DNA of 64,000 bases from Paguma larvata (lineage: Eukaryota > Chordata > Mammalia > Carnivora > Viverridae): positions 22,035,957 to 22,099,956 of the forward strand of contig CM057835.1 in NCBI GenBank assembly GCA_030068075.1. The letters run 5' to 3'. Both the position numbers and the translations under genes were made by a program. The notes under the pieces are model-generated. The model ran no database searches. It was not told the origin of the DNA and saw only the letters and a program-made list of their open reading frames with translations. Numbering within the stretch: position 1 is the first letter of the stretch; each line of letters starts with the position of its first letter. Shown here in pieces: positions 47,408 to 59,404 of this stretch.

Positions 47408-47921
47408 CAGTTACATGGAAAGGAATAAAACTGGACCATTTTCTTATACCGCACACAAAAATAAACTCAAACTGGATTAAGGGCCTAAATGTGAGGAATG
47501 AAATCATAAAAATCCTAGAAGAGAGCCAGGCAGTAATTTCTCTGACATTTGCCACAGCAACATATTTCTAGATAGTCTTGAGAGTTAAGGAAAACAAAAG
47601 CAGAAATAAACAATTGGGACTATATCAAAATATAAAGCTTCTGCGCAGCAAAGAAAACCATTAACAACAACAAAAAAGACAACTCATGGAATGGGAGAAG
47701 ATAATATATCCGAACGGGATAGTAGCCAAACTGTATAAAAAACTTACACAATTCAACACCAAAACAAACAAACAAAAACAAAAACAGAATCCAGTTAAAA
47801 ATGGGAAGAACACATGAATAGATATTTCTCCAAAGAAGGTATCTAGATGGCCAACAGGCACATGAAAAGATGCTCGATATCACTCATAATCAAGGAAATG
47901 CAAATCAAAACTAGAATGAGA

Positions 47922-48111
47922 GAGGCACCTGAGTGGCTCAGTTGGTTGAGCATCCAACTTAGGCCCAGGTCATGATCTCACAGTTCGTGAGTTTGAACCC
48001 CGCGTCGGGCTCGATGCTGACAGCTCAGAGCCTGGAGCCTGCTTCCGATTCTGTGTCTCCCTCTCTCTCTGCTCCTCTCCCACTCATGCTCTGTCTCTCT
48101 CTGTGTCTCAA

Positions 48112-48142
<31 letters not shown>

Positions 48143-48163
48143 ATGTTAGAAAAATTTAAAAAA
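47922..48163 (+). mobile_element. SINEC_Fc SINE inserted in L1
   Basis: Head gaggcacctgagtggctcag, 'gtcatgatctcacag', B box 'gagtttgaacccc', 'gctgacagctcagagcctggagcctgcttccg', CT block and a long (AAAT)n tail (about 48109-48144). A perfect 15-bp target duplication of L1 sequence (aaaactagaatgaga) lies at 47907-47921 and 48164-48178. Confidence 0.97.
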
Positions 48164-48404
48164 AAAACTAGAATGAGAAATCATCTTGCACCTATCGGAA
48201 TGGCTAATATAAAAAAAATACAAGAAATAAGTGTTGGCAAGAAATGCAGTTCCCATGAGCTGTTAGTGGGAAAACAAACTAGGACAGTCACTGTGGAAAA
48301 CAGAATGGAGTTTCCTCAAAAAATTAAAAATAGAATTACCATATGATCCAGTAATTCCACTATTGGGTATTTACCCAAAGAGTACAAAAACACTAATTTG
48401 GAAA

Positions 48405-48461
48405 GTTTAGGGAACAAGTGATTATGCTACCTTTGCACAGTCAGGATACCGCGGCTGTTTA
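48405..48461 (-). other. MT-RNR2: probable micro-NUMT: mitochondrial 16S rRNA fragment
   Basis: About 57 bp whose reverse complement reads like the highly conserved mammalian 16S rRNA segment around 'gccgcggtatcctgac', 'tgtgcaaaggtagcataatc' and 'acttgttccctaaac'. L1 sequence reads up to 'agtacaaaaacactaattt' before it and resumes as 'catatgaacccctaag...actgcagcattatttacaatagcc' after it. It therefore sits in the L1 3' part with only a few ambiguous bases at the right edge (48462-48470). It is far too short to be a functional rRNA. The identity is recalled, not aligned. Confidence 0.82.
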
Positions 48462-48934
48462 ATGAATGTCATATGAACCCCTAAGTATACTGCAGCATTA
48501 TTTACAATAGCCAAATTTTGGAAGCAACCCAAATGTCCACTGATAGATGAATGGACAGAGAAGGTGTGGTGAATATATATACAATGGAATATATTCAACG
48601 ATAAAAAAGAATGAAATCTTGCCATGTGCAAATAACATGGAAGGATGTAGAGAGTAAGATGCTGAGTGAAATAAGTCAAGAAAGACAAACACAGTATGAT
48701 TTCACTCATACATAAAATTTATGAAAAAAAAAATGAATGAAGAAACACAAACCAAAAAACACTCTTACCAGAGGAGAGGTGTGGAGGAGGGGGGGAATAG
48801 GTGAAGAGGTTAAGAATAAACCTATCATGATGAGCAATGAGTAATGTATAGAATTGTTGAATTAGCATACTGGGCACCTGAAACTGATGTCATAACACCG
48901 TATGTTAACTTTACTGGAATTTTTTAAAAAGTAA

Positions 48935-51900
48935 AAGGAGATGACAATATTTTACCACTTAGAGAATATCAATAAATAGAAATTATAAAAGAAAAACAAA
49001 TAGAAATTCTTGATTTGAGAAATATAATAATAAAAATGAAAAATTCACTAGATGGTTTCAACATTTGAACTGGAAGAAAAAAATAGTCAACCTGAAGAGG
49101 GATTTATAGAGATTACGCAGTCTGAAGAACAGAGAGGAAAAATACTTTTAAAAACTTATCTTTTAAGAAATGCAAAATGTAATTCAGTATACCAACATAT
49201 ATATATATAAGTTGTATCAGAAAGAGAAGAGAGAGATGAAGAAATATAAAAGTGTTCAAAATTATAATGGTAGAAAAATTCTCAAACTTGATAAAGCTCA
49301 ACTTAAAAGCCAAAAAAAGAAACAAACAAAAAAGGCAAAGAGATCCACACACACACTTATAATAAAAATGCTGAAAGCCAAATCCAAAAATTTTTAGGCA
49401 GCAAAAGAAAAATGACTGATCACATACATGGAGACCCTAGTAAGATCAAAATCTCATTTCTCATGAAAAACAATGAAGTCGGAGGACACTAGGATGACAC
49501 ATTCCATACAAGAATTTTATATCCAGCAAAACTATCTTTCCAAAAATGAAGGTGAAATAAAATCCTCCCAGAACAAACAAAAACTGAGAATTCATTGCTG
49601 GTAGATTCACCTAGAAGAGGTATAATAAGGGATTTTTTTTTTCAGGCAGAAAGAAAGTGACCACAGACAGAAATATAAATCTGCATGGAAAAAGAAACAA
49701 CATCCACAAAGGTAATTATGTAATTACAAAACCTCCTTTCTTCTTTAAATTGATATAAAAAATAATTGCATAAAATGATTATAATTGCATTGATAGGCCA
49801 AAATAACATCTAGAAATGTAATATGCTTCACAAAACCTCATAAAGGAAGTAGGTGGAAACAAAGCTGTATTGGAATAAGAAATATCTCAAAATAATAACT
49901 AAACTTTCCTCTTAAGACACTGTAAATGAAGAATAAACTAACCCTACAGCAAAAGGAAAGGAGGAAATGATAGAGTAGCTCTTTACAAAATAAATAATAG
50001 AAAACAATAGAGAAAATCATTGAAACAAAATGTTTTTTAAAAATATCAACAAAATTGATATACATTTTGCTGTACTGAACAGGGGAAAGAAAGAAGACTC
50101 AAATGATTAGAATCAAGAATAAAAGAGGAAAATATTACCAACTTTAAAAGAAATAAACTAAGTCATAAGGGATACTCTGAAAAACTAAATACCAAAATAG
50201 TAGATAGTTTTTTAAAAATGGACAATCTCCTAAAAAGACAAAAAGTACCAAAACTGTCTCAAGAAAAATACAAAATCTGAAAAGACTTACAAAAAGTAAA
50301 GACAATTAGTTAATAGCCAAAACTACTATCCACGAAGAAAACCCCAGGCCAAATGATTTTACTAGTGAATTATACCAAACATTTTAAGAAATAATACCAG
50401 CTCTATTAAAACACCTCAAAAATTTCTTAGAAAACATAAAGGAGCACTTCCCAGCCCACTCTAAGGCTAGGATTATCCTGATAACCATACCAGACAAAAA
50501 TCACAAAAAAGCTATAAACCCGTATCTCTCATGTATATAGACACAAAAATCCTCAAAAGATACTAGAAAACTGAACCTGGAAACATATAAAAAGGATAAT
50601 ATAGCATAATCAAGTAGAAGTAGCCCAGGAATGCAACGTTGGATTAATAGCTAAATATTAATGTAATACGTTATATTAAAAAATTTTTAAATCACATGAT
50701 TATCTCCATAGATACAGAAAAAGCATTTTCAAAATATCCAACAACTCAAACACTCAAGGATTAGTAGGGCACATTTTCAACTTGATAAAGGGAATGCATG
50801 GAAAACTCAGAGCTAGCATCATATTTAACGATGAAAGATTGAATGCTTTTTTTCTAAGGAACAAGACAGATTTCTGTGATCTTCACTTATATTCAACCTC
50901 TTACTATAACTTCTAGTAAGAGCAATTAAGCATAAAATTATGATTAAATTTTAATAAATAAATGAAAGCTATCCTTATTGAAAAGGAAAAAGTAAACTAT
51001 CTCCATTTACATACCATTGCAACATCTTCTATATAGAAAATTAAGGAATTCACTAAACTATTAAAATAATTTTTGTGAAGTTGCAGAGGACATATCAATA
51101 TACAAAATCAATTGTACTTCTACACGCAAACAAAATCCAAAAATGAAATAAAATATTCCATTTACAATAACATAAAAAGAAATAAAATGTTTAGAAATAA
51201 ATTTAAGAAAGTGCAAAGATACTACTCTACAAACTATAAAATATCACTGAGTATTTTAATAAGACCTAAATAGAAATATTCCTATTAATGTATTAGACTA
51301 AGTATTTGTTACAATGGCAAAACTCCCTAAATGGATCTATGCATTCAGTGCAATCGCTATTAAAATCCCAGCTGAGATTTTTGCAAAAATTAACAAGTTG
51401 ATTCTCAAATGATATAAGAAATGTTAAAACAAACTTTAAAAAGTACAACAATGCTGAAAAACTCACATGTCCTTGTTTTAAAACTTACTCCAAAGGTTCA
51501 GTAATCAAGATGGTGTGGTTTTTCCAAAGGGATAAACATAAAGGGTATAAAATTAAGATTTTAGAAATAAACCCTTATACTCATGGTAAATTAATTTTTA
51601 ATAAGAATGCTAAGACAATTCAATGAAGAAAGTACAGTCTCTTCAACAAATGGTATTGATACAATGGGATATCAACATACAGAAGAACAAATTAGGAAAT
51701 CTGGATCCCCTACCTCACATCATAAACAAAAATTAACTCAAGTTGGGTCAAAAGCCTAATGTAAGAGCTACTGCTATAAAACTTTTAGAAGAAAACAGAG
51801 GGTTCATAACCATGATCTGAGCAATGATTTGCTAGATATAATATCAAACATACAAGTAACAAAAGAAAAAAGACAAATTGGACCTCATCAATATTAACAA

Positions 51901-52897
51901 CTTTTGTGCTTCAAGAGATACCACCTAGAAAGTCAAAGGACAACCCACGTAATGGAAGAAAAATACTTGTGACTTATACGTTTGATAAGGGACTTCTATC
52001 TACAATAGTATAAAGAATTCCTACAGCTCAATAATAAAAAAAGATCAGTTATTCTATTAAGAAAAGGCAATGGACTTGATCAGGCATTTCTCCAAGGAAA
52101 ATAAACAAATGACCAATAACACACAAATATCATCAGCCACCAAGGAACTGCAACTCAAAAGCACATGTTGCTTCTTCAGAATCACTAAAATGGCTGCAAA
52201 AAAAAGAGATATCGACAGACTTTGGCAAGGATGTGGAGAAATTAGTATGCTATATATTGATAGGGGGAATGTAAAATGGTACTATTAGTTTTGAAAACAG
52301 TCTGGCAGCTCCTCAAAAGTTTTAATTTAGTATTACCGTATGACTTGGCAATCTATTCATCAGATACATTCAGGATAAATGAAAACACACATCTACTCTG
52401 CACAGGAATATCCATAGCAGCATTTTTCGTAATAGCCAAAAATGGAGAACCCAAATATCCATAAACTGATGGATAGATATGTAAAATGTCATATCCACAA
52501 AATGGAATGTTACTCAGCAGTAAAAAGAATTAAATATTAAATATATGCTCCAACATGTATGGATCTTGGAATCATTATACTAAGTGAAAGAAGTCAGTCA
52601 CAAGACTACATGTTGCATGATTCTATTTATATAAAATGCCCAGAAGAGGCAAATCTATAGGGACAGAAAGTAGATTATTTGTTTCCTAGGGCTGGGATAG
52701 TTACAGGGAAATGGGAAGAGGGAACTCACTTCATTTTGGAGTGATTAAAATGTTCTAAAATTGACTGTAGTAATGGTTGCACAACTCTGTAAAAACATTA
52801 AACGAGATGGAATTGCACGCTCGAAATGAGTGAAATGTGTGGTATGTGAATTATGTCTCAGCAAAGCTGCTTAAAAAAAAATAAATAAGTAAATAAA
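48935..52897 (+). mobile_element. older L1M LINE, ORF2 and 3' end
   Basis: Diverged L1 running from 'agaattttatatccagcaaaactatctttccaaaaatgaaggtgaaataaaatcc' (49512-49566), through ORF2 words such as 'atagatacagaaaaagcattttc' (50709-50731), 'cagtctcttcaacaaatggtattgatacaatgggatatc' (51635) and 'catttctccaaggaaaataaacaaatgacc' (52085). The 3' end is 'ggaattgcacgctcgaaatgagtgaaatgtgtggtatgtgaattatgtctcagcaaagctg' plus an A-rich tail (52872-52897). Stops in all frames. It lies immediately after, and in the same orientation as, the younger L1. Confidence 0.8.
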
Positions 52898-52899
52898 GT

Positions 52900-53400
52900 T
52901 CATGGAGCCCAAACTACTCCGGCTCCATCTGACCTTACTGCAGCCCATTTTCACTAATTCACTGATTTGAAAACCAGCTCCTAATTTGGATTCTGTGCTC
53001 GCACTGCTCCATGGAGCTCTCATAGTAACTGGGGACAGTTTTAAGGAGGTGAGTGCTTGTTTGGTTCTCTCCTTTCAGAATCATTCAGTTCCCTTTGATG
53101 CTCCTCCACCTACTCTGGTAACACACGAGTGTTGCCAGTGTTCTGTCCGCACTCACTTCTATAGTGGTGTGATGGTACATTGTCAATTACTATTTTGTAG
53201 AAGTTTTATGGAGTCTTTGGTTTTGTTAACTTAATTGTTCTCATTTTCTGTGACCGGATTTAGGAAGATTTCAAAACTGCAGTGCTGCCACAGCAGTCTT
53301 GCCTTTTTCTTTTTTTTCTCATGAACTTTTAGAGTTTTGGTTTGTTTTTGTTTTTTTGTTGGTTTTTGTTTTGTTTTGTTTTGTTTTTATTTTTTTTTAA
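52900..53400. other. unassigned sequence with T-rich run
   Basis: No gene recognised. A (GTTTT)n-like T-rich run lies at about 53340-53400, at the edge of the next L1 fragment. Confidence 0.4.
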
Positions 53401-53419
53401 TTTATAATAGTTCATTTTC

Positions 53420-54262
53420 TTGTTTTGTTTTTAAATCAGGGAGCATGCTGCCTCCAAGTTGTTCTTTTTCTCAAGATTACTTTGGTCAGAGTCTTTTGTG
53501 GTTTCATACAAATTTTAGGGTTGTTTCTTCTATTTCTGTGAAAAAATTCCATTGGAATTTTGATAGGGATTGCACTGGCATTTTAACAATATTAGTTCCT
53601 TCAGTACATGAGCATGAATATCTTTCCACTTATTTGTGTCTTTTTCCATTTCTTTTATCAGTGTTTTACAATTTTCAGCATATAGGTTTTTCACCTCCTT
53701 GGTTTAATTTATTTCTAGGTATTCTATTCTTTTTGATGCAATTGTAAATGCTGTTTTCTTAATTTATCATTCTGATAGTTTGCTATTAGTATATAGAAAT
53801 GCAATTGATTTTTTATATTGATTTTGTATCCTGCAACTATACTGAATTTCTTCTAACAGTTTTTTGGTGGAATCTTTAGAGTGATATAACATTTTGTCTG
53901 CAAATACTGCGAGTTCTGTTTCTTCCTTTGTAATTTGAATAACTTGCCTACTTGCTGTGGCTAGGTCTTCCAATACTATGTTGAATAAAAGTGCCAAAAG
54001 TTGAATATGATAGACTTGTTATATAAGCCTTTATTATATTGAGATAATTTCCATCTATACCCACTTTGTTGAAAGTTTTTATCATAAATGGATGTTGAAT
54101 TTTGTCAAGTGTTTTTTCTGCATCTATTGAGATGATCGTATGATTTTTGTCCTTCATTTTGTTAATGTGGGGTATTACAGTGAGTGATTTGTGGATGTTA
54201 AGCCATCTTTGCATCCCTGGAATAAATTCCACTTGGTCATGGTTAATGATCCTTTTAATGTA
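53420..54262 (-). mobile_element. L1 LINE ORF2 RT-region fragment
   Basis: Reverse-complement L1 ORF2. 'gcatccctggaataaattccacttggtcatgg', 'gcatctattgagatgatcgtatgatttttgtcc' and 'gttttacaattttcagcatataggtttttcacctccttgg' are its antisense words. Minus-strand frames at 53767-53997 and 53948-54232 cover the RT palm. The catalytic F-A-D-D is changed to F-A-D-K (codons at 53893-53904). Confidence 0.88.
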
Positions 54263-54264
54263 AA

Positions 54265-55330
54265 GTTTTCAATGTAAGAGTTTTTCATGTAAAAAATCTC
54301 TGTGGCAGCACAAGACTTAAAATAACACTTTGGTCCCAATCTTTTAAAGGCAGAAAGTAAGCTGAAAAGCCTGCTCAACTCAAAGTAGACACATTCTCAA
54401 ATGCCCTATTCAGTTGTGCCCAAGGTGGATGATGGAAAAGGAAAAATTCCTCACACACTGCAGTCAGTGTGCAGTCAGGGGCCACAGAGAACAGTAAATT
54501 GTGACTCCTCCCCTCCCAGGTGGGCATAATCAGTCCCTAAAAAGGGATATTCTTCAGGTCCAGAACAGCTTGGTATCTGCACAGTAAGATTTTAAAAATG
54601 CTGCACAGAAGTGACTGCTGTATATATTTATTTCTTCCCTTTACCCAAGAAGTGTTTATTGTGCTTATCTTGTCCCTCCTCCACCACTTTATTTTACAAG
54701 GGAAGAGACCCTAAGTCGTTAGTTCAGATAAGTCTGGCCCAAAGTAAGCCATATCTGAGCCTTATGGAGAGACTACTCTGCGTCATGATCCTTGGTGAAG
54801 AGTCCTTTGCACATAATCCAGAAACCCTGGACTTTGAACCTGATGGTATAACTAGATGAGACTTTTAACTGGTTTCCTTGCATGCAAACTTTTCCATAGA
54901 TAGAGCAAAGTATTTTCCTTGGAGAAGGAAAATGATCCAATATTGGTAACAATAAAAATGGACTATGGTAATCAATAAAACTATCAAATATTTCCAGTTA
55001 TTTCTCCATTTCAGTCACATAATAATATTGTATTTGCATGATCCATGAATTTCTGTATAGCCAATGTGGCTTATTTTGGCTGATATTAATGTTTTACATG
55101 TGTCACGGCAGAAACTTTGAGAGCCAGTGCCTAATTCACCATGGTCTTTTTTCTTCTCAATAATTACGGATGCATATGTCAAAAGAAGTGTCTGTCAGCC
55201 TGGGTTTCGAAGAAACTGTGACTAGCACTTACACCTGCCTATTGGCAATAAACACATAACATGATAAGAAATAAACTTTTCTTTTTTACATCACTGAGAT
55301 CATAAGACTCTTTTTGTTTGTTTTGTGATT
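54265..55330. other. mostly unique sequence
   Basis: No gene or repeat family recognised. Confidence 0.4.
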
Positions 55331-55339
55331 ACAGCAAAA

Positions 55340-55475
55340 CCTGGCCTCTGCTGTGTGATTCTAAACCCTACCTCATAGGTTTGTTTTTGAGATTGAAATC
55401 TGTAATGCACACAAAACATTTAACACATGAACTGACATAACGCTTAATTAATTGTAGCTAGTATTACAATTATTG
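55340..55475 (+). mobile_element. possible MIR fragment
   Basis: 'ctggcctctgctgtgtgattctaaaccctacctcataggtttgtttttgagattgaaatctgtaatgcacacaaaacatttaac' follows the second half of MIR loosely. Confidence 0.45.
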
Positions 55476-55874
55476 CAGCCAAACAATAAAAATTCCCTAA
55501 CAGGTTTAGCAAACCACTCTCTGGTTTATATTCCCAGCTCTTCTGATTTGATAGATTTCATTATACACACACACACTCTCTCGCTCCCTGTCACTCACTC
55601 TTTGGAGCCACAGCTTGTTTATCCTAACAGCCTTGGTTCCTCTCAGAATATGGGCAATGCAGTGCAAGTTTGGAGCTAAATTTTGTGTTTTCCTTGGCTA
55701 CACAGGGGAAAGGCAACCAGAGAGTTGATTATCTAACATTCCAAATCTATCTTTAAGGACATTATAGGATGACTGGGAACTTCAGAATACATTACTGTTC
55801 TTTTTCCTCATGGTACAGAGACAATTACAGGCTTCTATTTAAGGGTTGGGTTATGTAATCGCAATTACTTAGGC

Positions 55875-56070
55875 TTAAATTTGGTCTTTACTGTGAGTAA
55901 TATATCCTTGGACACATTAGTTAATCTTTTATTGTCCTAATTTTCTCATATATTAAATAGGAGTAATTCTAGGTATTTCTAGGGTGGTAGTGAATATTAA
56001 ATATAATGAGGAATATAAAACAATTACCTGACAGTGTACACACATTTAATATGGCATATGTATTCCTCTT
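55875..56070 (+). mobile_element. MIR SINE fragment
   Basis: 'ccttggacacattagttaatcttttattgtcctaattttctcatatattaaataggagtaattctagg', 'gtggtagtgaatattaaatataatg', 'cctgacagtgtacacaca' in MIR order. Confidence 0.65.
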
Positions 56071-56504
56071 TTTACATATCCTTATGAAACTGACTGACCC
56101 CTCTTCCTGCTTTCCTCTGCTCATCCTCTCTCTTCCCTACAGTCTCATCCATATAACACTAGCTACATTAGCAATAGGCAACTAGAATGACCCAGAATAC
56201 TGCTTCCTTAGGCTCTTCCCCACCCATCATTCATCCTTGGTGGTTAAGCACCACTGGGAAGTTTGAGCATTTATTTTTCTGTTTCACCCCTGGGAAAGCA
56301 AAGGGGACCCTACAACAATGCTTCATAATTTCAGAGAGTAGAGAAACACAGGTAAGTATATTCCAGTCCATAAGTACATATGTAGACTCAGGTGTGTATA
56401 ATACATACACATACACACATATTTGAAAAAATTCTAAACACAAAGAGCTAAGGAAGAAATGTCTAGCACATAAGTAATCCCAACTATGGGAGACTAACTG
56501 GCAG

Positions 56505-56970
56505 GTGAAGGCTGGAAATATGTATGCAAATATTCACAGCAACATGATGTTTAAAAGTGAAAAAGTAAAAACAATGAACATATCTATCAGTGAGAGAATG
56601 GATAAACAAAGTGTGATGTACTCATGCCGTGGAATACTATTTATTACTACTGATACATGCTCTGTCATGAGTAGACCCTCAAAAACATTATACTAAGTGA
56701 AAGAAGCCAGACACAAAGGAGCCATTTAGATTAATTGTTTAGAAAAGGCAAATCCATAGAGATAGAAAGTGGATTAGGGGCTGTATGAGACTAGAAGTGG
56801 AAATGGGTATTGACTGCAAATGAAGATGAGGGATCTTTGGGGGATAATGAAAATGTTCTAAACTGGTTTGACTTCGTGGTTGTGCGATTTACTAAGAATC
56901 ATTGTATTGCATACTTAAAAGAGGCAAATTTTATGGCATTATATTGTGTTTCAATAAAGCTAATGAGAGA
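56505..56970 (+). mobile_element. L1M LINE 3' end
   Basis: 'gagagaatggataaacaaagtgtgatgtactcatgccgtggaatactattta', 'cattatactaagtgaaagaagccagacacaaagg' and 'attgcatacttaaaagaggcaaattttatggcattatattgtgtttcaataaagct' are standard old L1 3'-end words. Confidence 0.8.
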
Positions 56971-57009
56971 GAATGAAAGACTGAAAAAGAACAAGAGAGA
57001 GAGAGGTGT

Positions 57010-58330
57010 TCAATAGATATTCATCCAAGTGTCAGTTGACACTGCGTATCCCGTGCTGGCTCAAGAATGCAACCAGCTGAGGCAACGCAGCTATGCTGGA
57101 CTGCTATGCTTTCGTAATTTGGGCTCTGAGTCATTTCCACTCCATCCAGACACATGAGATCCATAGCATTCCTGCCAACGCACAGTATTCTCACCTGCTG
57201 GATAGCAGTAAGTGAGATGCTGATTCATTCTCTCTCCTTCAATAGACTAATCAACATTGATGATGATTAGCAACTATACTGCATTAGGCTCCCAACTTTG
57301 TTCTTTAAATCCATGATAGCTCTAAGCTTGATGGCAGCTGTGAAGTGGGGCTCTACCACAGGCATCACTTCTGACTTTCAGAGATTTGTTGATGCCACCT
57401 GAATAAGGTCACCAGAAAGGATCCTGGGCCAGGTTAGTCTACAGAGCGGAAGTCATGCTCATAAATTGAAACGAGATAAATATGTGTGATCTGCCGAATG
57501 TAGGGGAGTCGGTTTCTCAGCTTCCCCTCTGATTCTGATAAGCACTTCTAGGACCACCAGAATTTATCATTTCCAAAGAAAATAAATGCAAAGTAAGACT
57601 CCACATTATGCTAGCCATACAACTCTATAAAGGAGCTATTTTGTGAGTCTTTATAAGAAAGTTCTCTCCAGAGAATAAAAGACAAGGAAGACTATTCCTT
57701 GTGCAGAAGATTATCTCCATTTATTCAGGAGAATTCAGGAAAAAGAGGGATTTAAGAAGGAATCCTGTTTAAGGAAAGAGAAGGAAGGCACTTCCCTATG
57801 AATTCTAAGAATTATCTCAGGGGATCCAAAATAGTGTGAATATTTCAAATAATATATTTTATTATATATGAGGTCCATAGGGACCAGGACTTTGGCAGGT
57901 TCAAAGCCGTACTCTGGGATTAAGAGTACCAAGTACATAGTAATATTTGATGATATTTTTATTAAATTAAGAGTTAAAATTGAATAGCTTAAAGATGCTC
58001 TTAAAGACATGGGAAAAGCAAAGAGAGTTTCTAAGCCAGAGCAGCTTTCAGAGTTAGGGCATTTGCAGAAGTAAGTGGCAGAGCACTTATGGCCAAGAGT
58101 AGGAAGAGAAATATCCAGAATTTTTTTCTAGGGACTGCATAGGGTTGAGATTGGAACTCATATAAAAGTGACCCGAAATGACATAAACACTGTAGATTTG
58201 CAGGTCCATGATGTTTCTGTTAAGCGTTTCCTAACCTATTTTATAGTGTTTCATGCTATACAGAGTGCTAGGGTGTCTTGGATTTGTGTGAGGGAGGAAA
58301 GTGAAATTTGATGTTCTCTTCTAAAAGAGC
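57010..58330. other. unique sequence
   Basis: No repeat recognised. The segment 57010-57480 is relatively GC-balanced and free of repeats. A 91-codon antisense frame at 57735-58010 has no known domain. Confidence 0.4.
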
Positions 58331-58336
58331 AGGTGT

Positions 58337-58570
58337 GGGGCGCCTGGGTGGCTCAGTCGGTTAAGCAGGCCTGACTTCGGCTCAGGTCATGATCTCACGG
58401 TCTGTGAGTTCGAGCCCTGCATCGGGCTCTGTGCTGACAGCTCAGAGCCTGGAGCCTGCTTCGGATTCTGTGTCTCCCTCTCTCTCTGCCTTTCTCCTGC
58501 TCACGCTCTGTCTCTATGTCTCAAAAATAAATAAACGTTAAAAAAAAAAGTTTAAAAAAAAATAAAAAGT
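58337..58570 (+). mobile_element. SINEC_Fc SINE, young copy
   Basis: Canonical head GGGGCGCCTGGGTGGCTCAG. A box tggctcagtcgg at 58349-58360 and B box gagttcgagcc at 58406-58416 (Pol III internal promoter). Then 'gctgacagctcagagcctggagcctgcttcgg', CT block and AATAAATAAACGTT tail plus A-rich extension. A perfect 14-bp target duplication (aaaagagcaggtgt) lies at 58323-58336 and 58571-58584. Little divergence from the consensus. Confidence 0.98.
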
Positions 58571-58679
58571 AAAAGAGCAGGTGTGTTCTTCATGATCTAA
58601 AATCTCTAGGGCCGAAGTCACAGCTTAGAATGCTATAGCTCACAAATGACTTCCAAGTACAAATTTCACTCATTCATCA

Positions 58680-58860
58680 TAAAAATTCTAAATGATGAGT
58701 AAAGAAGGTATTGCTATTTTCATTTTGGAATTAAGGGAAATGATACCTAAAGGGAATAAGAAACTTTCTCAGCAAATTGCAGAGTGAAGATGTAAATCAA
58801 GATCTGTTGATTCTAAGTTCAGTGCAACTTCTTTCTTATAACACGCCCTAACTGGAAACA
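58680..58860 (-). mobile_element. MIR SINE fragment
   Basis: 'cattttggaattaagggaaatgatacctaaagggaataagaaactttctcagcaaattgcagagtgaagatgtaaatcaagatctgttgattctaag' is reverse-complement MIR in order. Confidence 0.6.
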
Positions 58861-59034
58861 TACAACAGGTTGATCACTGGTCTGGGCCACTTTCATCTAA
58901 GTATACTTGATTGTTTGTGTTTTGTTTTGCTTCAAGAGTTTTTAGATCAGTTACATAAGCAGATTCACAAAGTGCATGAAACTCTTTCAGCAATGGTCAT
59001 CTACATCACAGAATGATAAAGACTCTGAATTTCA

Positions 59035-59185
59035 TTACGAGAAGAAACAACATCCTCTGAGTCTAGGTTGCTTCATTTTACAGATGAGAAAATTATGGGA
59101 CAAGACAGACAAGTTTAAAAGCAATATAAACCTCAGAGATTGACTCAAATGGCAACTCAGATGAAATCTAGTATTCTTTCCAATG
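59035..59185 (-). mobile_element. probable MIR fragment
   Basis: 'cattttacagatgagaaaattatgggacaagacagacaagtttaaaagcaa' is the reverse-complement MIR centre; the rest is diverged. Confidence 0.5.
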
Positions 59186-59261
59186 CTCAGCCCAGTTTTC
59201 TAATCTCGACACAAAGAGCATATGCTTTCAGGAGGGAAATAAGATAGAGCATCTTACTGTA

Positions 59262-59400
59262 AAGTTGGCCCTTGAACAACAAGGTGGTTAGGACCACTGA
59301 ACCCCGGGTGCCGTAAAAAATATGCATATAACTTGTGCTCTTGAAAATAAAATCCAGGCCTAAGTGCACCTGCATAATTCAAACCAATATTCAAGGGTAG
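59262..59400. mobile_element. MER2-like Tigger MITE, short
   Basis: Left end 'ctgtaaagttggcccttgaacaacaaggtggtta' and right end 'gcataattcaaaccaatattcaagggtag' are inverted relatives of the terminal repeat 'ttgacccttgaacaac' found in non-autonomous Tigger elements. The interior is short, implying an internal deletion. Confidence 0.6.
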
Positions 59401-59404
59401 AATG

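Larger units (their letters stand above)
45555..48932 (+). mobile_element. L1 LINE, 5'-truncated, ORF2 and 3' UTR
   Basis: L1 from the middle of ORF2 to the 3' UTR. It includes 'gacaatgtacaacatccattcatgataaaaacactcaacaaagta' (RT region), the post-RT region at 46997-47407, the C-terminal region at 47600-48400, then 'gaagcaacccaaatgtccactgatagatgaatgg' and a 3' UTR running to about 48932. The RT active site is destroyed: where F-A-D-D is expected, 46701-46712 reads gcagtaacatga, with one base lost. Interrupted by a SINE (47922-48163) and by a probable mitochondrial insert (48405-48461). Confidence 0.88.

Noticed and set aside
48405..48461. Functional rRNA gene
   Set aside because: Far too short and inside an L1; explained as a mitochondrial DNA fragment.
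53337..53747. 136-codon plus-strand frame
   Set aside because: Antisense of L1 ORF2; Phe/Leu-rich because it reads A-rich L1 on the opposite strand.
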